64,000 bases of DNA from Calliopsis andreniformis. Taxonomy: Eukaryota > Arthropoda > Insecta > Hymenoptera > Andrenidae. Of this stretch, positions 14,326-28,670 are shown piece by piece. The notes below the pieces were generated by a model that saw nothing but the letters and a program-made list of their open reading frames with translations, was not told the DNA's origin and ran no database searches. A program made the translations under genes and the position numbers. The stretch lies in NCBI RefSeq assembly GCF_051401765.1, contig NW_027480422.1:13472001-13536000 (forward strand). The letters are read 5' to 3'. Position 1 is the stretch's first letter, and each line of letters opens with the position of its first letter.

Positions 14326-17300
14326 GTATAACAGGAATAATTGCAACCAGAATGAAAGATATGGTCAATTCTACAATACGGGCAACCTAGGCTTCACTCT
14401 AGGGCGTTGCTCGACCACATCCAATAGCTATGGCCTTAGAAGTCAACGCCACAAGCATTAAATACAATATAAATACAATAGTTTTTCCATCGTATTAAAC
14501 GAATAATAGCAACCAGTATGAAAGTTATGGTCATTTCTACGTTCCGGGCAACCTAGGCTTCACCCTAGGGCGTTGCTCCACCAGATCCAATAGTTAGGAC
14601 CTTAGAAGTCAGCGCCCGAAGCTTAAAATACAATAAAAATACAAAAGTTTTTCCATCGTATAACAGGAATAATTGCCACCAGTGTGAAAGCAATGGCCAT
14701 TTCTACGTTCCGGGCAACATAGGCTTCACTCTGGGGCGTTGTTCCACCAGATCGAATAGTTAGGGCCTAAGAAGACAACGCCAAAGGCATAAACTGCAAT
14801 ATAAATACAACAGTTGTTCCCTTGTATAACAGGAATAATTGCAACCAGTGTGAAAGCAATGGCCATTTCTACGTTCCGGGCAACCTAGGCTTCACTCTAG
14901 GGCGTTGTTCCTCCAGATCGAATAGCTAGGACCTAAGAAGTATACACCAGAAGCATAAAATACAATATAAATACAACAGTTTTTCCATCGTATAATACGA
15001 ATAATTGCAACCAGTGTGATAGCAATGGCCATTTCTACGTTCCGGGCAACATAGGCTTCACTCTGGGGCGTTGTTCCACCAGATCGAATAGTTAGGGCCT
15101 AAGAAGACAACGCCAGAGGCATAAACTGCAATATAAATACAACAGTTGTTCCCTTGTATAACAGGAATAATTGCAACCAGTGTGAAAGGTATGGTCATTT
15201 CAACGTTCCAGGCAACCTAGGCTTCACACTAGGGCATTGCTCCACCACATCGAATAGCTACGGCCTTAGAAGTCAACGCCATATCTATAAAATACAATAT
15301 AAATACAACAGTTTTTCCATTGTATAAAATGAATAATTGCAAACAGTGTGGAAGTAATGGTTATTTCTACGTTCCGGGCAACCTAGGCTCCACGCTAGGC
15401 CGTTGCTCCACCACCTCGAATAGCTACGGCCTTAGGAGTCAACGCCAGAGGCATAACATACAATATAAGAACAACAGTTTTTCAATCGTATAAAACGAAT
15501 AATTGCAATCAGTATGAAGGTTATGGTCATTTCTACGTTCCGGGCAACCTAGGCTTCACTGGAGGCGTTGCTCCACCAGATCCAATAGTTAGGGCCTAAG
15601 AAGTCAACGCCAGAAGCATAACGTACAATAAAAATACAACAATTTGTCCATCGTATAACAGGAATAATTGCAACCAGTGTGAAAGTAATGGTCATTTCTA
15701 CGTTCCGGGCAACCTAGGTTTCGCCCTAGGGCGTTGCTCCACCACATCGAATAGTTAGGGCCTTAGTATATAACTCCAGACGCATAAAATACAATAAAAA
15801 TACAGCGGCTTTTTCATCGTGCAACAGGAATAATTGCAACAAGCCGGAAGGTAATGGTCACTTCTACGTTCCGGGCAATCTAGGCTTCTCTCTGGAGCGT
15901 TGCTCCACCAGGTCGAATAGTTAGGGCCTAAGAAGTCAACGTCAGAAGCATAAAATACAATAGAAATACAACAGTTTTTCCATCGTATAACAGGAATAAT
16001 TGCAAACAGTGTGGAAGTAATGGTCATTTCTACGTTGCGGGCATCCTAGGCTTCACCCTAGGGCGTTGCTCCACCACATCGAATAGCTACGGCCTTAGGA
16101 GTCAACGCCAGAAGCACAAAATCAAATAAAAATACAACAGTTATTCCATCGTGTAACAGCAATAATTATAACCAGTGTGAAAGTGATGGGCATTTCTAAG
16201 TTCCGGGCAACCTAGGCTTCACCCTAGAGCGTTGCACCACCAGATCAAATAGCTAGGGCCTTAGAAGTCAACGCCAGAAGCATAAAATAAAATATAAATA
16301 CAACAGTTATTCCATCATATAACTGGAATAATTACAATTAGTGTGAAAGTAATGGGCATTTCTACGTTCCGTGCAACCTAGGCTTCACTCTAGGGCGTTG
16401 CTCCACCAGGTCGAATAGTTAGGGCCTTAGAAAACAACTCCAGACGCATAAAACACAAGAAAAATACAACATTTCTTTCATCCTATAACAGGAACAATTG
16501 CAACATGCCTGAATGTAACGGTCATTTCTACGTTCCGGGAAATCTAGGCTTCTCTCTAGGGCGTTGCTCCACCAGATCGAATAGTTACGGCCTAAGAAGT
16601 CAACGCCAGAAGCATAAAATACAATAGAGATACAACAGTTTTTCCATCGATTAACAGGAATAAATGCAACCAGTGTGAAAGATATGGTCATTTCTACGAT
16701 CAGGGCAACCTAGGCTTCACTCCAGGGCGTTGCTGCACCACATCGAATAGCTACGGCCTTAGAAGTCAACGCCAGAAGGTTAAAATACAATATAAATACA
16801 ACAGTTTTTCCATCGTATAATACGAATAATTGCAACCAGTGTGAAAGCAATGGCCATTTCTACGTTCCGGGCATCCTAGACTTAACTCTAGGGCGTTGCT
16901 ATACCAGGTCGAATAGTTAGGGCCTTAGAAAACAACTCCAGACGCATAAAACACAAGAAAAATACAACAGTTCTTTCATCGTATAACAGGAACAATTGCA
17001 ACATGCCTGAAGGTAATGGTCACTTCTACGTTCCGGGAAATCTAGGCTTCTCTCTAGGGCGTTGCTCCACCAGGTCGAATAGTTAGGGCCTTAGAAAACA
17101 ACTCCAGACGCAAAAAATACATTATAAATACAACAGTTTTTCCACGGTATAAAACGAATAATTGCAACCAGTGTGAAATTTATGGTCAGTTCTACGTTCC
17201 GGGCAACCTAGGCTTCACTCTAGGGCGTTGGTCCACCAGGTCGAATAGTTAGGGCCTTAGAAAACAACTCCAGAAGCATAAAATACAATATAAATACAAC

Positions 17301-18229
17301 AGTTTTTCCATCGTATAATACGAATAATTGCAACCAGTGTGAAAGGCATGGCCATTTCTAAGTTCCGGGCATCCTAGGCTCCACTCTACGGCGTTGCTCC
17401 ACCAGATCGAATAGTTAGGGCCTAAGAAGTCAACGCCAGAAGCATAAACTGCAATATAAATACAACAGTTATTCCCTTGTATAACAGGAATAATTGCAAC
17501 CAGTGTGAAAGGTATGGTCATTTCTACGTTCCAGGCAACCTAGGCTTCACACTAGGGCATTGCTCCACCACATCGAATAGCTACGGCCTTAGAAGTCAAC
17601 TCCATATCTATAAAATACAATATAAATACAACAGTTTTTCCATTGTTTAAAATGAATAATTGCAAACAGTGTGGAAGTAATGGTTATTTCTACGTTCCGG
17701 GCAACCTCGGCTCCACGCTAGGGCGTTGCTCCACCACATCGAATAGCTACGACCTTAGGAGTCAACGCCAGAGGCATAACATACAATATAAGTACAACAG
17801 TTTTTCAATCGTATAAGACGAATAATTGCAATCAGTATGAAGGTTCTGGTCATTTCTACGTTCCGGGCAACCTAGGTTTCGCTCTAGGGCGTTGCTCCAC
17901 CACATCGAATAGTTAGGGCCTCAGAATACAACTCCAGACGCATAAAATACAATAAAAATACAGCGGCTTTTTCATCGTACAACAGGAATAATTGCAACAA
18001 GCCGGAAGGTAATGTTCACTTCTACGTTCCGGGCAATCTAGGCTTCTCTCTAGAGCGTTGCTCCACCAGGTCGAATAGTTAGGGCCTAAGAAGTCAACGC
18101 CAGAAGCGTAAAATGCAATAGAAATACAACAGTTTTTCCATCGTATATAAGGAATAATTGCAAACAGTGTGGAAGTAATGGTCATTTCTACGTTGCGGGC
18201 ATCCTAGGCTTCACTCTAGGGCATTGCTC

Positions 18230-19335
18230 TACCACATCGAATAGCTACGGCCTTAGAAGTCAACGCCATAACTATAAAAAACAATATAAATACAACAGTT
18301 TTTCCATTGTATAAAATGAATAATTGCAACCAGTGTGAAAGACATGGTCATTTCTACGTTCCGGGCAACCTAGGCTTCACCCTAGGGCGTTGCTGCACCA
18401 CATCGAATAGCTACGGCCTTAGGAGTCAACGCCAGAAGCACAAAATAAAATAAAAACACAATAGTTATTCCATCGTGTAACAGGAATATTACAACCAGTG
18501 TGAAAGTAATGGGCATTTCTAAGTTCCGGGCAACCTAAGCTTCACCCTAGAGCGTTGCACCACCAGATCAAATAGCTAGGGCCTTAGAAGTCAACGCCAG
18601 CAGCATAAAATAAAATATAAATACAACAGTTATTCCATCATATAACAGGAATAATTACAACCAGTGTGAAAGTAATGGGCATTTCTACGTTCCGTGCAAC
18701 CTAGGCTTCACTCTAGGGCGTTGCTCCACCAGGTCGAATAGTTAGGGCCTTAGAAACAAATCCAGACGCATAAAACACAAGAAAAATACAACAGTTCTTT
18801 CATCCTATAACAGGAACAATTGCAACATGCCTGAAGGTAATGGTCATTTCTACGTTCCGGGCAATCCAGGCTTCTCTCTAGGGCGTTGCTCCACCAGGTC
18901 GAATAGTTAGGTCCTAAGAAGTCAACGCCAGAAGCATAAAATAGGATAGAAATACAACAGTTTTTCCATCGTATAACAGGAATAATTGCAACCAGAATGA
19001 AAGATATGGTCAATTCTACAATACGGGCAACCTAGGCTTCACTCTAGGGCGTTGCTCGACCACATCCAATAGCTATGGCCTTAGAAGTCAACGCCAGAAG
19101 CATTAAATACAATATAAATACAATAGTTTTTCCATCGTATTAAACGAATAATAGCAACCAGTATGAAAGTTATGGTCATTTCTACGTTCCGGGCAACCTA
19201 GGCTTCACCCTAGGGCGTTGCTCCACCAGATCCAATAGTTAGGACCTTAGAAGTCAGCGCCCGAAGCTTAAAATACAATAAAAATACAAAAGTTTTTCCA
19301 TCGTATAACAGGAATAATTGCCACCAGTGTGAAAG
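18230..19335. repeat. Dispersed duplicate of 13,585-14,690 (28-monomer spacing)
   Basis: About 1.1 kb matches 13,585-14,690 at an offset of about 4,645 bp (28 monomers). Shared private variants include CCATAACTATAAAAAACAAT, GAAAGACATGGTC, CAATTCTACAATACGGGC, GCTCGACCACATCCAATAGC and AAAAGTTTTTCCATCG. There are scattered differences, for example GGAATATTAC near 18,483 where the other copy has GGAATAATTAC. The pair is thus older than the tandem pair at 11,674-14,325. Confidence 0.7.
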
Positions 19336-20899
19336 TGATGGTCATTTCTTCATACCGGGCAACCTAGGCTTCACTCTAGGGCGTTGCTCCTCCAAATAGA
19401 ATAGCTAGGGCCCAGGAAGTCAACGCCAGAAGCATAAAACACAATATAAATACAACAGTTTTTCCCTTGTATAACAGGAATAATTGCAACCAGTGTGAAA
19501 GGTATGGTCATTTCTACGTTCCGGGCAACCTAGGCTTCACTCTAGGGCGCTGCTCCACCACATCGAATAGCTGCGGCCTTAGAAGTCAACGCCAGAGGCA
19601 TAACATAGAATATAAGTACAACACTTATTCCATCGTATAAAACGAATAATTGCATTCAGTATGAAGGTTATGGTCATTTCTACGTTCCGGGCAACCTAGG
19701 CTTCACTCTAGGGCGTTGTTCCTCCAGATCGAATAGCTAGGACCTAAGAAGTCTACACCAGAAGCATAAAATACAATATAAATACAACAGTTTTTCCATC
19801 GCATAATACGAATAATTGCAACCAGTGTGAAAGCAATGGCCATTTCTACGTTCCGGGCAACCTAGGCTTCACCCTAGAGCGTTGCACCACCAGATCAAAT
19901 AGCTAGGGCCTTAGAAGCCAACGCCAGAAGCATAAAATAAAATATGAATACAACAGTTATTCCATCATATAACAGGAATAATTACAAGCAGTGTGAAAGT
20001 AATGAGCATTACTACGTTCCGTGCAACCTAGGCTTCACTCTAGGGCGTTGCTCCACCAGATCGAATAGTTACGGCCTAAGAAGTCAACGCCAGAAGCATA
20101 AAATACAATAGAGACACAACAGTTTTTCCATCGATTAACAGGAATAATTGCAACCAGTGTGAAAGATATGGTCATTTCTACGATCAGGGCAACCTAGGCT
20201 TCACTCCAGGGCGTTGCTGCACCACATCGAATAGCTACGGCCTTAGAAGTCAACGCCAGAAGGTTAAAATACAATATAAATACAACAGTTTTTCCATCGT
20301 ATAATACGAATAATTACAACCAGTGTGAAAGCAATGGCCATTTCTACGTTCCGGGCATCCTAGACTTAACTCTAGGGCGTTGCTATACCAGATCGAATAG
20401 CTACGGCCTTAGAAGTCAACGCCCGAAGCATAAAATACAATAAAAATACAACAATTTTTCCATCGTATAACAGGAATAATAGCAACGAGAGTGAAGGTGA
20501 CGGTCACTTCTAAGTTCCGGGCAACCTAGGCTTAACCCTAGAGCGTTGCACCACCAGATCGAATAGCTAGGGCCTAAGAAGTCAACGCAAGAGGCATAAA
20601 ATAAAATATAAATACAACAGTTATTCCATCGTATAACAGGAATAATTACAACCAGTGTGAAAGTAATGGGCATTTCTATGTTCCGTTCAACCTAGGCTTC
20701 ACTCTAGGGCGTTGCTCCACCAGGTCGAATAGTTAGGGCCTTAGAAAACAACTCCAGACGCATAAAACACAAGAAAAATACAACAGTTTTTCCATCGTAT
20801 AATACGAATAATTGCAACCAGTGTGAAAGGCATGGCAATTTCTAAGTTCCGGGCATCCTAGGCTTCACTCTACGGCGTTGCTCCACCAGATCGAATAGT

Positions 20900-23800
20900 T
20901 AGGGCCTAAGAAGTCAACGCCAGAAGCATAAACTGCAATATAAATACAACAGTTATTCCCTTGTATAACAGGAATAATTGCATTCAGTATGAAGGTTATG
21001 GTCATTTCTACGTTCCGGGCAACCTAGGCTTCACTCTAGGGCGTTGTTCCTCCAGATCGAATAGCTCGGACCTAAGAAGTCTACACCAGAAGCATAAAAT
21101 ACAATATAAATACAACAGTTTTTCCATCGCATAATACGAATAATTGCAACCAGTGTGAAAGCAATGGCCATTTCTACGTTCCGGGCAGCCTAGGCTTCAC
21201 ACTAGGGCGTTGTTCCTCCAGATCGAATAGCTAGGACCTAAGAAGTCTACACCAGAAGCATAAAATACAATATAAATACAACAGTTTTTCCATCGTATAA
21301 TACGAATAATTGCAACCAGTGTGAAAGCAATGGCCACTTCTACGTTCCGGGCAACATAGGCTTCACTCTAGGGCGTTGCTCCTCCAGATACAATAGTTAG
21401 GGCCCAGGAAGTCGACGCCAGAAGCATAAAATACAATATAAATACAACAGTTTTTCCCTGGTATAACAGGAATAATTGCAACCAGTGTGAAAGGTATGGT
21501 AATATCTACGTTCCGGGCAACCTAGGCTCCACGCTAGGGCGTTGCTCCACCACCTCGAATAGCTACGGCCTTAGGAGTCAGCGCCAGAGGCATAACATAC
21601 AATATAAGAACAACAGTTTTTCCATCGTATAAAACGAATAATTGCAATCAGTATGAAGGTTATGGTCATTTCTACGTTCCGGGCAACCTAGGCTTCACTG
21701 GAGGCGTTGCTCCACCAGATCCAATAGTTAGGGCCTAAGAAGTCAACGCCAGAAGCATAACGTACAATAAAAATCCAACAATTTGTCCATCGTATAACAG
21801 GAATAATTGCAACCAGTGTGAAAGTAATGGTCATTTCTACGTTCCGGGCATCCTAGGCTTCACTCTACGGCGTTGCTCCACCAGATCGAATAGTTAGGGC
21901 CTAAGAAGTCAACGCCAGAAGCATAAACTGCAATATAAATACAACAGTTATTCCCTTGTATAACAGGAATAATTGCAACCAGTGTGAAAGGTATGGTCAT
22001 TTCTACGTTCCAGGCAACCTAGGCTTCACACTAGGGCATTGCTCCACCACATCGAATAGCTACGGCCTTAGAAGTCAACGCCATATCTATAAAATACAAT
22101 ATAAATACAACAGTTTTTACATTGTTTAAAATGAATAATTGCAAACAGTGTGGAAGTAATGGTTATTTCTACGTTCCGGGCAACCTCGGCTCCACGCTAG
22201 GGCGTTGCTCCACCACATCGAATAGCTACGACCTTAGGAGTCAACGCCCGAGGCATAACATACAATATAAGTACAACAGTTTTTCAATCGTATAAAACGA
22301 ATAATTGCTACCAGTATGAAAGCAATGGTCATTTCTACGTTCCGGGCAACCTAGGCTTCACTCTAGGGCGTTGCTCAACCACATCGAATAGCTACGGCCC
22401 TAGAACACAACGCCATAACTATAAAATACAATATAAATACAACAGTCTTTCCATCGTATAAAACGAATAATTGCAACCAGTCTGATAGTTATGGTCATTT
22501 AACGTCCCGGGCAACCTAGGCTTCACTATAGGGCGCTGCTCCACCAGATCTAATAGTTAGGGCCTAAGAAGTCAACGCCAGAAGCATAAAATATAATATA
22601 AGTACAACAGTTTTTCCACCGTATAACAGGAACAATTGCAACCAGTGTGAAGGTAACGGCCATTTCTACGTTCCGGGCATCCTAGACTTAACACTGAGCC
22701 ATTGCTCCGCCAGATCGAATACATAGGGCCTTAGAAGTCAACGCCAGAAGCATAAAGTACATTAAAAATCCAACAGTTTGTCAATCTTATAACAGGTATA
22801 ATTGCAACCAGTGTGAAAGTAATGGTCATTTCTACGTTCCGAGCAACCTAGGTTTCGCTCTGTGGCGTAGCTACACCACATCGAATAGTTAGGGCCTTAG
22901 ATGTCAACGCCAGAAGCATAAAATAAAATATAAATACAACAGTTATTCCATCGTATAACAGGAATAATTACAACCAGAGTGAAAGTAATGGGCATTTCTA
23001 CATTCCGTGCAACCTAGGCTTCACTCTAGGGCGTTGCTCCACCAGATCGAATAGTTAGGGCCTAAGAAGTCAACGCCAGAAGCATAAACTGCAATATAAA
23101 TACAACAGTTATTCCCTTGTATAACAGGAATAATTGCATTCAGTATGAAGGTTATGGTCATTTCTACGTTCCGGGCAACCTAGGCTTCACTCTAGGGCGT
23201 TGTTCCTCCAGATCGAATAGCTAGGACCTAAGAAGTCTACACCAGAAGCATAAAATACAATATAAATAAAACAGTTTTTCCATCGCATAATACGAATAAT
23301 TGCAACCAGTGTGAAAGCAATGGCCATTTCTACGTTCCGGGCAACCTAGGCTTCACTCTAGGGCGTTGTTCCTCCAGATCGAATAGCTAGGACCTAAGAG
23401 GTCTACACCAGAAGCATAAAATACAATATAAATACAACAGTTTTTCCATCGTATAATACGAATAATTGCAACCAGTGTGAAAGCAATGGACACTTCTACG
23501 TTCCGGGCAACATAGGTTTCACTCTAGGGCGTTGCTCCTCCAGATACAATAGTTAGGGCCCAGGAAGTCGACGCCAGAAGCATAAAATACAATATAAATA
23601 CAACAGTTTTTCCCTGGTATAACAGGAATAATTGCAACCAGTGTGAAAGGTATGGTCATATCTACGTTCCGGGCAACCTAGGCTCCACGCTAGGGCGTTG
23701 CTCCACCACCTCGAATAGCTACGGCCTTAGGAGTCAACGCCAGAGGCATAACATACAATATAAGAACAACAGTTTTTCCTTCGTATAAAACGAATAATTG

Positions 23801-24005
23801 CAATCAGTATGAAGGTTATGGTCATTTCTACGTTCCGGGCAACCTAGGCTTCACTGGAGGCGTTGCTCCACCAGATCCAATAGTTAGGGCCTAAGAAGTC
23901 AACGCTAGAAGCATAACGTACAATAAAAATCCAACAATTTGTCCATCGTATAACAGGAATAATTGCAACCAGTGTGAAAGTAATGGTCATTTCTACGTTC
24001 CGGGC
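20900..24005. repeat. Higher-order repeat pair, 13-monomer spacing (20,900-21,850 and 23,056-24,005)
   Basis: About 950 bp recurs at an offset of 2,156 bp (13 monomers less two bases). Shared private variants include CATAAACTGCAATATAAATA, GTTATTCCCTTGTATAACAG, GCATTCAGTATGAAGG, GTTGTTCCTCCAGATCG, AAGTCTACACCAGAAGC, CTTCACTGGAGGCGTTGC and CCAACAATTTGTCC. The material just after the first copy (from about 21,840) instead matches about 24,330-24,770. The two units are therefore joined differently and the array has been rearranged since the duplication. Confidence 0.7.
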
Positions 24006-27000
24006 AACCTAGGTTTCGCTCTAGGGCGTTGCTCCACCACATCGAATAGTTAGGGCCTTAGTATATAACTCCAGACGCATAAAATACAATAAAAATACAG
24101 CGGCTTTTTCATCGTACAACAGGAATAATTGCAACAAGCCGGAAGGTAATGGTCACTTCTACGTTCCGGGCAATCGAGGCTTCTCTCTAGAGCGTTGCTC
24201 CACCAGGTCGAATAGTTAGGGCCTTAGAAAACAACTCCAGACGCATAAAACACAAGAAAAATACAACAGTTTTTCCATCGTATAATACGAATAATTGCAA
24301 CCAGTGTGAAAGGCATGGCAATTTCTAAGTTCCGGGCATCCTAGGCTTCACTCTACGGCGTTGCTCCACCAGATCGAATAGTTAGGGCCTAAGAAGTCAA
24401 CGCCAGAAGCATTAACTGCAATATAAATACAACAGTTATTCCCTTGTATAACACGAGTAATTGCAACCAGTGTGAAAGGTATGGTCATTTCTACGTTCCA
24501 GGCAACCTAGGCTTCACACTAGGGCATTGCTCCACCACATCGAATAGCTACGGCCTTAGAAGTCAACGCCATATCTATAAAATACAATATAAATACAACA
24601 GTTTTTCCATTGTTTAAAATGAATAATTGCAAACAGTGTGGAAGTAATGGTTATTTCTACGTTCCGGGCAACCTCGGCTCCACGCTAGGGCGTTGCTCCA
24701 CCACATCGAATAGCTACGACCTTAGGAGTCAACGCCAGAGGCATAACATACAATATAAGTACAACAGTTTTTCAATCGTATAAGACGAATAATTGCAATC
24801 AGTATGAAGGTTCTGGTCATTTCTACGTTCCGGGCAACCTAGGTTTCGCTCTAGGGCGTTGCTCCACCACATCGAATAGTTAGGGCCTTAGAAGTCAACG
24901 CCTGAAGCATGAAATACAGTATAAATACAACAGTTTTTCCATCGCATAACAGGAATAATTGCAACCGGAGTGAAGGTGATGGTCATTTCTACGTCCCGGG
25001 CAACCTACGCTTCACTCTAGGGCGTTGCTCCACGAGAGCGAATAGCTAGGGACTTAGAAGTCAACGCTAGAAGCATAAAATAAAATAAAAATGCAACAGT
25101 TTTTCCATCGTATAAAACGAGTAATTGCAACCAGTATGAATGTTATGGTCATTTCTACGTTCCGGGCAACCTAGGCTTCACTCTAGGGCGTTGGTCCACC
25201 AGATCAAATAGCTAGGGCCTAAGAAGTCAACGCCAGGAACACCAAATACAAGATAAATACAACAGTTTTTCCATCGTATAAAACGAATAATTGCTACCAG
25301 TATGAAAGCAATGGTCATTTCTACGTTCCGGGCAACCTAGGCTTCACTCTAGGGCGTTGCTCAACCACATCGAATAGCTACGGCCCTAGAACACAATGCC
25401 ATAACTATAAAATACAATATAAATACAACAGTCTTTCCATCGTATAAAACGAATAATTGGAACCAGTCTGATAGTTATGTTCATTTCTACGTCCCGGGCA
25501 ACCTAGGCTTCACTCTAGGGCGCTGCTCCACCAGATCTAATAGTTAGGGCCTAAGAAGTCAATGCCAGAAGCATAAAATACGATATATGTATAACAGTTT
25601 TTCCATCGCATAAAATGAGTAATTGCAACCAGTGTGAAAGTAACGGCCATTTCTACGTTCCGGGAATCCTAGACTTAACACAGAGACATTGCTCCACCAG
25701 ATCGAATACATGGGGCCTTAGAAGTCAACGCCAGAAGCATAAAGTACATTAAAAATCCAACAGTTTGTCCATCGTATAACAGGAATAGTTGCAACCAGTG
25801 TGAAAGCTATGGTCATTTCTACGTTTCGGGCAACCTAGGCTTCACTCTAGGGCGTTGCTCCACCACATCGAATAGTTAGGGCCTTAGAAGTCAATGCCGG
25901 AAGCATAAAATGCAATATAAATACAACAGTTTTTCCACTGTATAACATGAATAATTGCAAAGAGTGTGGTAGTGATGGTCATTTCTACGTTCCGGGCAAC
26001 ATAGGCTTCACTCTAGGGCGTTGCTCCACCACATCGAATAGCTACGGCCTTAGAAATCAACGCCTGAAGCATAAAATATAATATAAATACAAAAGTTTTT
26101 CCATCGCATAACAGGAATAATTGCAACCAGAGTGAAGGTGATGGTCATTTCTACGTCCCGGGCAACCTAGGCTTCACTCTAGGGCGTTGCTCCACGAGAT
26201 CGAATAGCTAGGGACTTAGAAGTCAACGCTAGAAGCATAAAATAAAATAAAAATACAACAGTTTTTCCATCGCATAAGACGAATAATTGCAACCAGTATG
26301 AATGTTATGGTCATTTCTACGTTCCGGGCAACCTAGGCTTCACTCTAGGGCGTTGGTCCACCAGATCCAATAGCTAGGGCCTAAGAAGTCAACGCCAGAA
26401 GCATAAAATATAATATAAGTACAACAGTTTTTCCACCGTATAACAGGAACAATTGCAACCAGTGTGAAGGTAACGGCCATTTCTACGTTCCGGGCATCCT
26501 AGACTTAACACTGAGCCATTGCTCCGCCAGATCGAATACATAGGGCCTTAGAAGTCAACGCCAGAAGCATAAAGTACATTAAAAATCCAACAGTTTGTCA
26601 ATCTTATAACAGGTATAATTGCAACCAGTGTGAAAGTAATGGTCATTTCTACGTTCCGAGCAACCTAGGTTTCGCTCTGTGGCGTAGCTCCACCACATCG
26701 AATAGTTAGGGCCTTAGATGTCAACGCCAGAAGCATAAAATAAAATATAAATACAACAGTTATTCCATCGTATAACAGGAATAATTACAACCAGAGTGAA
26801 AGTAATGGGCATTTCTACATTCCGTGCAACCTAGGCTTCACTCTATGGCGTTGCTCCACCAGACCGAATAGTTAGGGCCTAAGAAGTCAACGCCAGAAGC
26901 ATAAAATACAATATAAATACAACAGTTTTTCCCTTGTATAACAGGAATAATTGCAACCAGTGTGAAAGCTATGGTCATTTCTACGTTCCGGGCAACCTAG

Positions 27001-28670
27001 GCTTCACTCTAGGGCATTGTTCCACCAGATCGAATAGTTAGGGCCTAAGAAGACAACGCCAGAAGCATAAAATACAATATAAATACAACAGCTTTTCCAC
27101 CGTATATAATGTATATTTGCAAACAGTGTGAAAGTAAAGGTCATTTCTACGTTCCGGGCAACCTAGGTTTCGCTGTCGGGCGTTGCTCCACCAGATCGAA
27201 GAGCTAGGGACTTAGAAGTCAACGCCAGAAGCATAAAATACAATAAAAATACAACAGTTTTTCCATCGTATAAAAGGAATAATTGCAACCAGTGTGAAAG
27301 TAATGGTCATTTCTACGTTCCGGGCAAACTAGGCTTCACTCTAGTGCATTGTTCCACCAGATCGAATAGTTAGGGCCTAAGAAGTCAACGCCAGAAGCAT
27401 AAAATACAATATAAATACAACAGATTTTCCATCGTATATAATGTATATTTGCAAACAGTGTGAAAGTAAAGATCATTTCTACGTTCCGGGCAACCTAGGT
27501 TTCGCTGTAGGGCGTTGCTCCACCAGATCGAATAGCTAGGGACTTAGAAGTCAACGCCAGAAGCATAAAATACAATAAAAATACAACAGTTTTTCCATCG
27601 TATAAAAGGAATAATTGCAACCAGTGTGAAAGTAATGGTCATTCCTACGTTCCGGGCAACCTAGGTTTCACTCTTGGGCGTTGCCCACCACACCGAATGG
27701 CTACGGCCTTAGAAGTCAATTCGAGAAGCATAAAATACAATATAAATACAACAGCTTTTCCATCGTATAAAATGAATAATTGCAAACAGTGTGGAGGTAA
27801 TGGTCATTTCTACTTTCCGGGCAACCTAGGCTTCACTCTAGAGCGTTTCGCCACCACATCGAATAGCTACGGCCTTAGAAGTCAACGTCTGAAGCATACA
27901 ATATAATATAAATACAACAGTTTTTCCATCGTATAACAGGAGTAATTGCAAGCAGTGTGAAAGACATGGTCATTTCTACGTTCCGGGCAACCTAGGCTTC
28001 ACTCTAGGGCGTTGCTCCACCACATCGAATAGCTACGGCCTTAGGAGTCAACGCCAGAGGCATAAAATACAAAATAAATACAACAGTTTTTCCATCGTAT
28101 AACAAGAATAATTGCAACCAGTGTGAAAGTGATGGTCATTTCTACATTCCGGGCAACCTAGGCTTCACTCTAGGGCCATGCTCCACCAGATCGAATAGTT
28201 AGGGCCTAAGAAGTCAACGACAGAAGCATAAAATACAATATAAATACAACAGTTTTTCCCTTGTATAACAGGAATAATTGCAACCAGTGTGAAAGCTATG
28301 GTCATTTCTACGTTCCGGGCAACCTAGGCTTCACTCTAGGGCGTTGCTCCACCACATCGAATAGCTACGGCCTTAGAAGTCAACGCCTGAAGCATAAAAT
28401 ATAATATAAATACAACAGTTTTTCCATCTCATAACAGGAATAATTGCAACCGGAGTGAAGGTGATGGTCATTTCTACGTCCCGGGCAACCTAGGCTTCAC
28501 TCTAGGGCGTTGCTCCACGAGAGCGAATAGCTAGGGACTTAGAAGTCAACGCTAGAAGCATAAAATAAAATTTAAATGCAACAGTTTTTCCATCGTATAA
28601 AACGAGTAATTGCAACCAGTATGAATGTTATGGTCATTTCTACGTTCCGGGCAACCTAGGCTTCACTCTA

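Noticed and set aside
179..20673. Dozens of similar 60-90 codon open frames on the minus strand, for example at 179-436, 1,340-1,597, 11,942-12,214, looking like a protein family
   Set aside because: They lie entirely in the 166 bp satellite and recur with its period. Because 166 is not a multiple of 3, the frame shifts every monomer and the frames end after about one and a half units. No start context, splice signals or domain are visible.
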